Position numbers and translations under genes: made by a program. From positions 1 through 7,780 of the forward strand of contig JAHHTI010000048.1 in the NCBI GenBank assembly GCA_020024735.1: 7,780 nucleotides of DNA, in the 5' to 3' direction. The notes under the pieces are model-generated. The model saw nothing but the letters and a program-made list of their open reading frames with translations. It had not been told where the DNA came from and made no database searches. This stretch comes from Mycoplasmataceae bacterium (GTDB lineage: Bacteria > Bacillota_I > Bacilli_A > Mycoplasmatales > Mycoplasmoidaceae). Of this stretch, positions 1-6,300 are shown piece by piece. Position 1 is the stretch's first letter. Each line of letters starts with the position of its first letter.

Positions 1-1
1 T

Positions 2-955
2 TCAACCACTCCAATTAATAGAAGTGAAACCTATCACTCTGGTGCAGGAAGAATTACAATTCTTGATATGCACACTTTAACCTTTGCTGAAATTCTTAAT
101 TATCCACCTGACCAAACAATTAGTTTAAAAGATTTATTTGAAGGTAAACCTTTACCATCTTTAAATTGTAAATTATCATTTAATGACATTAATCAAATGT
201 TATATCAAGGTGGATGACCTTACATTATTAATGAAAAGATTAATAATCCAGAAGTAATGGTTAATGGATATGTTAAAACCTTATCAAATAGTAGTTTAGA
301 AAAATATTATGATTTAAGAATTAGTAATATAGTTGTTAATAAAATTTTAAAATCAATTGCAAGAAGAATTGGTACTCAAATCAATAAAAAAGCTATTTTA
401 GAAGATATTAACTTTTGCATTGACCACGAAACTTTAGATAAATATATTCAAATGTTTTATGACATTGATTTATTGTATAACCTAGATGCATGAAATAGCA
501 ACAACATAAGATCAAGTTATAAAATGAGAACTAAACCAAAAATTTATCTATGTGATAGTTCTTTATTTTGTTCCATTTTGAATGTGAATAATCCTAATAA
601 ATTAAATAATGATCTACATTCATTAGGATTCTTATTTGAAAATCAAGTAATTAAAGATTTGATGGCCTATGCTGAATGTTTAGATGCTAAGTTATATTTT
701 TATCGTGATGAAAATGATAATGAAATTGATGCTATTTTAGAAATGAGGGATGGGCAATGAGCAGCCATTGAAATTAAATTATCATTACAAGCAGCAATTG
801 ATGCTTCTATCAAATTAGATAAGGTTATTAAAACCTTAAAGATGACAGGAGAACATCAAAAACCAACCTTTAGAATGATATTGTGTAATTGCTCATCTAG
901 TATCGTAACTCCTGATGGGGTATATATTGTCCCTTATGGTTTATTAAGACCGTAA
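2..955 (+). CDS. AAA-family ATPase with DUF4143 C-terminal domain (5'-partial)
   Basis: This is the C-terminal 317 residues of an ATP-binding protein of the AAA_14/DUF4143 architecture; the start and the Walker A/B region lie before the window. The first visible residues match the end of the ATPase core: S-T-T-P-I, then HSGAGRI and LTFAEIL, which in this family follow the sensor-type TGS.TP strand. The DUF4143 part is seen in YLCDSSLFC, the helix GFLFENQVIKDL and YFYRDENDNEIDAIL, followed by AIEIKLS. E241-I-D243 and E257-I-K259 (numbered from the first codon here) have the spacing of a PD-(D/E)XK-like fold, which DUF4143 proteins are known to resemble. Three Trp codons are TGA (GGW, DAW, GQW). 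The gene ends in TAA and converges on rsuA with 38 bp between them. The cellular role of this family is poorly defined, and some members sit in mobile or defence contexts. Family assignment is firm; function is not. Confidence 0.88.
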
Positions 956-993
956 TCATATCTATTGAGTTTTATTAAGCAAAAAGCCACTAT
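956..993. other. short convergent intergenic gap
   Basis: These 38 bp separate the stop codons of the convergent ATPase and rsuA genes. I see no GC-containing hairpin with a T-run on either strand, so transcription from either side may run into the opposite gene or end without a classical intrinsic terminator. Confidence 0.5.
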
Positions 994-1692
994 TTAAATA
1001 ACTAATGTTTTTTCAATAACACAGTATTCACCTTCATCAAGCTTTAAATCTGCTAATTGTAAATTACCGATACGAATACGTTGTAATGCTAATACTTCAT
1101 TCCCCACATAATGAAACATTCGTTTAATTTGATGGTGTTTACCTTCGCTAATAATAATATTGCAGGTATTATTTTCAATATTAGTGACACTAAAAGGTTT
1201 TAATCATTTACCATCCATCTTCATTGGTTGTTTTAAGGTGTTTATCATTGCTTTAGTTAAAGGTTCTTTTAAAGTAACCACATATTCTTTATTGATATTT
1301 GATTTTGGACTTTTTAAAAAATGGGTAAATTCTCCATCGTTGGTTAATAGAACTAAACCGGTAGTATCCTTGTCTAATCGACCAACAATATGAACATCTT
1401 TACAATATTCAGGATCAATTAAGGCTAAAATACTTTCACCATCATTATCCACATGAGAACAAACATACCCAGCTGGTTTATTTAAGGCTAGATAAAACTT
1501 GCCTAGATGTGGAACAATATCATCTAAGATTTGAATAGTATCAATTTCCAAATTAATTTTAGTAGCCCCATCAAAACATATCTCTCCATTCACTTCAACC
1601 ATTCCGCTTTTAATGATTTTAGTGACTTGATTACGGGAAAATAAAGTGTTGTGAGATAGGTATTTATCTAGTCGCATTAAAGCTTGTTTCAT
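994..1692 (-). CDS. rsuA: 16S rRNA pseudouridine synthase, RsuA family
   Basis: It isomerises a uridine in 16S rRNA to pseudouridine (U516 in E. coli for RsuA itself). The 232-residue product matches the family's usual length of about 230. Residues 6-50 form an S4 RNA-binding domain (MRLDKYL... then SGMVEVNGE). Then come NKPAGYV, the catalytic motif GRLDKDTTG at 104-112 with the nucleophile-type Asp107, and the C-terminal EGKHHQIKRMF and VGNEVLALQRIRIG typical of RsuA/RluB/E/F. One Trp is TGA, just after MKMDGK; under the standard code the gene would break there. The start at 1692 is chosen because a good minus-strand promoter ends only 8 bp before it, giving a nearly leaderless message. The internal ATG at 1677 (MRLDK, where E. 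coli RsuA starts) is the alternative. Neither has a clear Shine-Dalgarno. The gene diverges from rpsD, and the enzyme acts on the same subunit that S4 helps assemble. The substrate could also be that of a close RsuA/RluB relative. Confidence 0.92.
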
Positions 1693-1700
1693 ACAAATTT

Positions 1701-1728
1701 ATTGTATAAATTTATCTTAATATGTTAA
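1701..1728 (-). promoter_or_regulatory. predicted rsuA promoter
   Basis: Read on the minus strand there is TTAACA (complement of 1728-1723; five of six bases match the -35 consensus), a 16-bp spacer, and TACAAT (complement of 1706-1701; five of six match the -10 consensus). The expected start site is near 1694, two bases before the ATG at 1692, so the mRNA would be essentially leaderless. It shares almost all its bases with the divergent rpsD promoter. Confidence 0.55.
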
Positions 1729-1731
1729 AAT
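1702..1731 (+). promoter_or_regulatory. predicted rpsD promoter with extended -10
   Basis: TTGTAT at 1702-1707 serves as a partial -35. An 18-bp spacer leads to TAAAAT at 1726-1731, preceded by TG at 1723-1724 in the TGnTAAAAT extended -10 arrangement. Transcription would start near 1738, leaving a leader of about 140 nt before the S4 start codon. Confidence 0.55.
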
Positions 1732-1737
1732 ATTTTT

Positions 1738-1879
1738 GCACATCAGCAAATATTTATATGAATTAAATTTTATGTAGCATTTATGTGTTGTAAGTAGAAA
1801 AGCTGATTCTTTTGAAAGCATTCATACATAAAACGTTTGTAGAAAATATTCCCTCTTTTGTGCAACGGAGGTATTAAAA
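1738..1879 (+). promoter_or_regulatory. structured rpsD leader, candidate S4 autoregulatory element
   Basis: This 142-nt untranslated leader has three hand-found pairings. A 9-bp stem (one G-U) joins 1780-1788 with 1824-1832. Inside it a 5-bp hairpin, AAAAG/CTTTT, pairs 1798-1802 with 1809-1813. Just before the gene, CCTC at 1852-1855 pairs with GAGG at 1868-1871 (extended by a U-G), and AATA at 1845-1848 pairs with TATT at 1872-1875, so the Shine-Dalgarno is buried. CGTT at 1834-1837 can also pair with AACG at 1864-1867 in and beside the loop of that last hairpin, which would form a pseudoknot. In Bacillus subtilis and E. coli, S4 binds a pseudoknotted leader to repress its own synthesis. 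I infer the same here by analogy; no folding program was run, and AT-rich sequence yields such pairings easily. Confidence 0.45.
1867..1871 (+). promoter_or_regulatory. strong Shine-Dalgarno of rpsD
   Basis: GGAGG lies 8 bases before the rpsD ATG. It is the only near-perfect ribosome binding site in the window and fixes the rpsD start. It is also the strand that pairs with the upstream CCTC in the leader. Confidence 0.85.
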
Positions 1880-2479
1880 ATGAGTAGATATACAGGAAGT
1901 ATATATAAAAAATCAAGAAGATTAGGTTTCTCTTTATTAGAAAATAATAAAGAATTCTCTAAAGGTAAAAAAAGAAATTATGCACCAGGTCAACATGGTA
2001 ACAAAAGAATTAAATTATCAGGTTATGGTGAACAATTACAAGAAAAACAAAAACTAATGTTTATGTATGGTTTAACTGACAAACAATTTAGAAGACAATT
2101 CTTAATTGCAAGAAAACGTGGTGGAGTATTAACTTTAGATTTATTACAAACTCTAGAATCAAGATTAGATTCATTAGTTTTTAGAATGGGATTCGCTCCT
2201 ACTAGAAGAGCAGCTAGACAATTAGTAGCTCACGGTCACATTTTAGTAAATGGTAAAAAAATGGATATTCCATCTGCTATCATTCCATTAAACACTGAAA
2301 TTACTTTAAAACCTAAAATGGCTAAATTAGTTAATGCAGAACAAATGATTGTCGCAAACTTTGTAAAAGTTGACAAATCTAAAATGTCAGGTGTTTTTAG
2401 TAGATATCCTGAAAGAGAAGAATTACCAGAAAACATCAATGAATCATATGTAGTTGAATGATTCAAACGTTTAGTTTAA
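1880..2479 (+). CDS. rpsD: 30S ribosomal protein S4
   Basis: S4 is a primary 16S rRNA-binding protein that nucleates assembly of the 30S body and often represses its own mRNA. The 199-residue product is the normal bacterial size (about 200). The N-terminal domain shows SRYTGSIYKKSRRLG, the NYAPGQHG motif and EQLQEKQKLMFMYG. The S4 RNA-binding domain spans about residues 91-155 (LESRLD, RMGFAPTRRAARQLV, HGHILVNG). The N terminus lacks the Cys cluster of zinc-binding S4 forms, so this is a Zn-independent C-minus type. Codon 194 is TGA, read as Trp, and the true end is TAA at 2477-2479 after W-F-K-R-L-V. Stopping at the TGA would remove the last six residues of a conserved tail. lspA begins 15 bp downstream, so the two are probably cotranscribed. 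Confidence 0.98.
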
Positions 2480-2494
2480 TTATTTGTATTGCCT

Positions 2495-3148
2495 ATGGAT
2501 AAAATTAAAGTCTTTTTAAATAAGATCCTATTTGAAGAAAAACTTGCAAAAGTTAAAAAAGAAAGTTTAAGGTCTTACTTAAAAGACTTTTTTTTGTATA
2601 AAAATATCTTTCTTAAATTATTAACGATTGTTTTATGCTTGATTATTTGTACTCCTTTATTCTTTTGTATTAGAGCTAATGTGCTACAAGATATTAATAG
2701 TCATCCACAATTTAACTTAGGAGCTGGGTTTAGTGCTGGTAACTCTTGACCACAAGGATGAGTTTATTTTATTAAAATCTTTATTGGCATTATCTTTCTT
2801 TTCTTAGGTTTATGCTTTAATCGATGATACATCTATATTCCAGCCTTAATTATTAGTATTAATGGTTGGTACAATGTGATTGATAAAGCTTTAGTGGATG
2901 TATGGGTTAAAGAACCTGATGTATTACATTCTCATACTGTGGTTGATTACATTTATTTAGCAGCTGGTTCTAAAATTGAATCAGTCGCTAATGTGGCTGA
3001 TATCTTTATTACCATTGGTGTCTGTTTATTAGTAGTAGGTATCATTTATTATATGGTAGTGTTGTTTAAAAAAGGGGATGAGGAAGAAAACACTTCTTCA
3101 ACATTAGCTACCCCAAGTATTGTAAATAATGAAGAAACTAATATTTAA
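2495..3148 (+). CDS. lspA: lipoprotein signal peptidase (signal peptidase II)
   Basis: LspA is a membrane aspartic protease that removes the signal peptide from prolipoproteins before the lipid-modified Cys. The family signature is visible: NLGAGFS at 74-80 (canonical N.GAAFS), YNVID with catalytic Asp130, VVDYIYL, then VANVAD with the second catalytic Asp169. Hydrophobic segments lie near residues 36-58, 88-105, 110-125 and 170-190, fitting four membrane spans. At 217 residues it is longer than the usual 150-200, with about 35 extra charged residues in front of the first span and a hydrophilic Glu/Thr/Ser-rich C-terminal tail. Three of its five Trp codons are TGA. The start is the ATG at 2495; a TTG two codons upstream (2489) is possible but less likely, and neither has a Shine-Dalgarno. 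It lies 15 bp after rpsD, so translation may be coupled to it. Confidence 0.92.
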
Positions 3149-3194
3149 GATAGTTATTAGTTAGTTATCATACAAAAAGCTGAATTATTTTAAA

Positions 3195-3224
3195 TTATCA
3201 AAAACCATGTTTTTTTTATATAAT
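3195..3224 (+). promoter_or_regulatory. promoter of the M60 surface protein gene
   Basis: A perfect TATAAT lies at 3219-3224, with a partial -35 TTATCA at 3195-3200 and an 18-bp spacer. The expected start site near 3231 leaves about six bases before the ATG at 3237, and no Shine-Dalgarno is present, so the message is probably leaderless or nearly so. Confidence 0.6.
3200..3217 (+). terminator. possible weak terminator after lspA
   Basis: AAAAAC (3200-3205) pairs with GTTTTT (3209-3214) around a 3-base loop and is followed by more T. The stem has only one G-C pair and the element lies inside the next gene's promoter, so termination here is uncertain. Confidence 0.25.
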
Positions 3225-3236
3225 AAATAAAACATC

Positions 3237-3398
3237 ATGAAGAAACATCACAAGATTTTAGTTGCATCTGGAATTTGTCTTATCTTTCTCCTTGGTTTAG
3301 GTGTTGGACTTTATTTTGCACTCGCTCCAACCACTCAACAAAAACCTTCTCCTAATCCATCTAATCCCCAACCACCAACTAATCCTAATAAACCAGAT
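3237..3398 (+). other. N-terminal membrane anchor and Pro-rich linker of the M60 protein
   Basis: Residues 1-6 are basic, 7-30 are hydrophobic, and 31-54 are a low-complexity Pro/Asn/Gln stretch typical of wall-less surface proteins. The ALA at 28-30 is followed by Pro, which is unfavourable for signal peptidase I. Cys14 lies inside the hydrophobic stretch instead of at its end. An uncleaved anchor with the rest outside the cell is the simplest reading. Confidence 0.7.
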
Positions 3399-6300
3399 TT
3401 AATGAATATGGTGCCTGATAATCAACAATTAGATTTAAAGGAACAATTAGCTACTCCTCAATCAGTAATTTTTCCTCCAAATTTTCCTGATACTAATCTT
3501 ACCCAATATATTTCCCAACAAATATTAACAATTAAGGATAAATCAGGTATTGATTATGCAGCTTTAGTCATTAAAAATTATATTAATGAACATCATTTAA
3601 TTAACACTCCAATTGCTAATATTAAATTAGTTCCTATTGATGGGTATACACCAGTAAGATTTAATGTACAAATTATTGCGAACCAAGATTTTACCCAAGT
3701 TCCAACCGGATTTACTAAAAGTAACAATGGTTTGCAATACATCTTAACTTCTACCACTTACTATCCTTCTAAATTATCTAGTGATAATGTTGTAGAAAGC
3801 CAATATGAAGGTTTTCACCAACAAGCTTATTTCTACAAGAAAGACATTAATACTCATAAACGGACTTTAAATGATGCTACTTATGAAACTGAATTAAATA
3901 AGCTTTATAAGCCTTATGGTTTTAAATATCCAGGTTATGATTGTAACTACGAATTAAAAGCTCCGAAAAATCCCTATGTACCTGATGGGTATTTACAACT
4001 TCCAGATGGAAGAAAAATTGATATGGAAAAATTGGTATATGATGAAAAACCACCAGAAAGAAATGAAAAGGGTGAACTTTATCCTGGATATGCTGATGGG
4101 TATTATATTAGAGACCAAATAAAAAACAATAATTTTAAAAAGCACCCAGCTGCTGAAAACTTTTATTCCCAAAATGTTTTACCAGATACCCCAGCTATTG
4201 ATACTGAGTTTATGATATCGACTGCTCCTTCAGGAATTAGAGCATTAGGGCTTTATGCACCTGCTGGAGAATTAATCAAAATTCAAATATCTCGTGATAC
4301 TTACCAAATAGCTTCACAATGTAATATGCAAGTGGCTATTGAAATTAATGAAAACTATTGAAATAATCGATATCTAAGACCAGACTCTGGAAGAGTGTCT
4401 AATCGTTATCCTAAGGTTGCTTCTACTTTTGTAATTAGTATGAGTGATTGAGTATTAAATGGTGATCATTATGAATATGCCTTTGGAACTCCTTTTGGTG
4501 GTAATATTTCCATCCGTTTCCCTAGACCTTATATCATTGGTAATGATACTTTCACCTTTGGTGATATTTTAACTTTTCAAATTAACAATGCTGTGAAATC
4601 ACTAGCATACTTTGATGGCTTTACCACTGAAGCTGATTGAAAGCAACAAATTAAAGATGTTATTGACCGTAAAATTACTTCTCCAAATATTGCTATCTTA
4701 TCAACCTTATATAAAGCTAATATTCCTTTTAGTGATCCTTTAAATCATGTTTGTGGAGAGGTTAATATTAATGATTTTGTTTATCCTCGTAAGTCTTGTA
4801 AAAAGTGAAATGATTTTTTACTATTAAGTAATAATTTCAAAGGTAATTATCAAGGTTACTCTCGTGTGCAAGCTCTTGATATGAAATTTTGTGATGATAT
4901 TTGAAAAAGTGCTGCTGCATGAGGTGGATCAATGGTTTTCTATTGTCCAATTAAATGAGGAGCTAATACTTTCTTAAAGGGTGGAGAACCGGTTACCTTT
5001 AAAAATTGAGGGGTAATTCACGAAATTAACCACAATTTTGAATTAAACAAAGCTTTCTTTAAATTACATACTCATCCTGAAACTAACATTGTAAACCTTT
5101 TTAATTTAAGCATCCTATCTAATAGTGGACGTTTCCGTAGTGAAGTCAATGTGAATGATGGTTTTTATCAACCTGAATATTTTACTAACCCTTATGTTGG
5201 TTCATGAGAAAAACTATCATCAATGTTTAATGTCACCCGGATTATTCGTAAATTAAAGCAAGAATTTATTACTAATCCTTCTACAGCTATTAATGAATGA
5301 GTTTTTTATGCTGCTTTAATTTATACCTTAGGTAGTAAAAACTTTAGTGAATTTGCTAATTACAATATTAATGTATTCCCTAATGAAAACAACCCTCAAT
5401 GAACACCAATAAAATTCATTGCCTTTATGTCACATTATTTCAACACTAATTTATGATACTTATGTAAAGATTCCCCTCCATGAGCATCAGCTGATAGTAA
5501 TGCCCCACCAAAAGATGCTTGACCACAAGTCAAGGATTTAACTGCTGAAGATAAACAATTACTTGATGAATTAGATAAAAGATATCCAGCCATTGATTTC
5601 ATTGCTAATCAATATGCAACCGGGCAATACTTATATAATATGAAGACAGAAAAATTTGATTACACTTCAGATATTACTGCTGCTTATCAAATTCCTGCTT
5701 TTGCTCCTTATACCTTTGATTTTGAAAACTATATTGTTTGTGCTAACCCAAATTTTGAATGGGATAAAATCTATTTTAATCCTACCACTAAATTAGGAGG
5801 GACATTAAAGTTAGATGAAAATAATCACAAGCGTTTAATTTATACTCCTAATCCAAAACAAGCAGATGCCATTGATGAATTTAATATTGTGATTGCTCCT
5901 ACGGAAGCTTCCAAAAAAAAGTTACCTGCTAATTATGTTCCTGGATATTCATGAAAAATCAAAGTGAGACAAAATGTCAATAAACCAGTGATAACTAGTT
6001 ATCTTCCAGTTGAATATCCAGCTAAACAACCTGATGATAAAAAAGTTATGAAACAAATATTAGATACTCTTCTTCCAAGTAGTACTAATGTTAGAGATAC
6101 ATTACCAGAAGATTTACAACTACAAGCATGATCATCTAATCCAGTTATGCAACCTTTTGATGACCAAACAATTATGGCCTTATCAATGGGTAAGATTTCT
6201 TTATGTAAATATGAATTTAATTATGTAGTCCCAGAAACTAGTAATTATTACTTCTCATCTAAATGAGATGATGGCATCAAGATAATGATTGATGACAATT

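Noticed and set aside
991..1013. Palindrome TATTTAAATA followed by a T-run as terminator of the ATPase gene
   Set aside because: The palindrome has no loop and no G-C pairs, and the T-run is 6 bases further on inside rsuA.
1160..1393. Open frame of 77 codons on the plus strand
   Set aside because: It lies opposite rsuA and encodes nothing recognisable; the minus-strand frame has full RsuA motifs.
1735..1750. Hairpin TTTGC/GCAAA as part of the rpsD leader or a terminator
   Set aside because: It overlaps the predicted transcription start, so its 5' arm would mostly not be in the RNA, and no T-run follows.
2236..2466. Open frame of 76 codons on the minus strand
   Set aside because: It is the antisense shadow of the conserved C-terminal half of rpsD.
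2489..2497. TTG start for lspA two codons before the ATG
   Set aside because: The ATG at 2495 is preferred; neither has a Shine-Dalgarno, and the two extra residues have no support.
3258..3278. Lipobox around Cys14 of the surface protein
   Set aside because: The hydrophobic segment before Cys14 is only about seven residues, and the hydrophobic stretch continues for 16 residues after it, unlike a lipoprotein signal peptide.
4359..4361. End of the surface protein at this TGA, making a 374-residue protein followed by pseudogene remnants
   Set aside because: The same frame continues without TAA or TAG to the window edge, and the M60 domain runs straight across this codon; TGA is Trp in all the other genes here.
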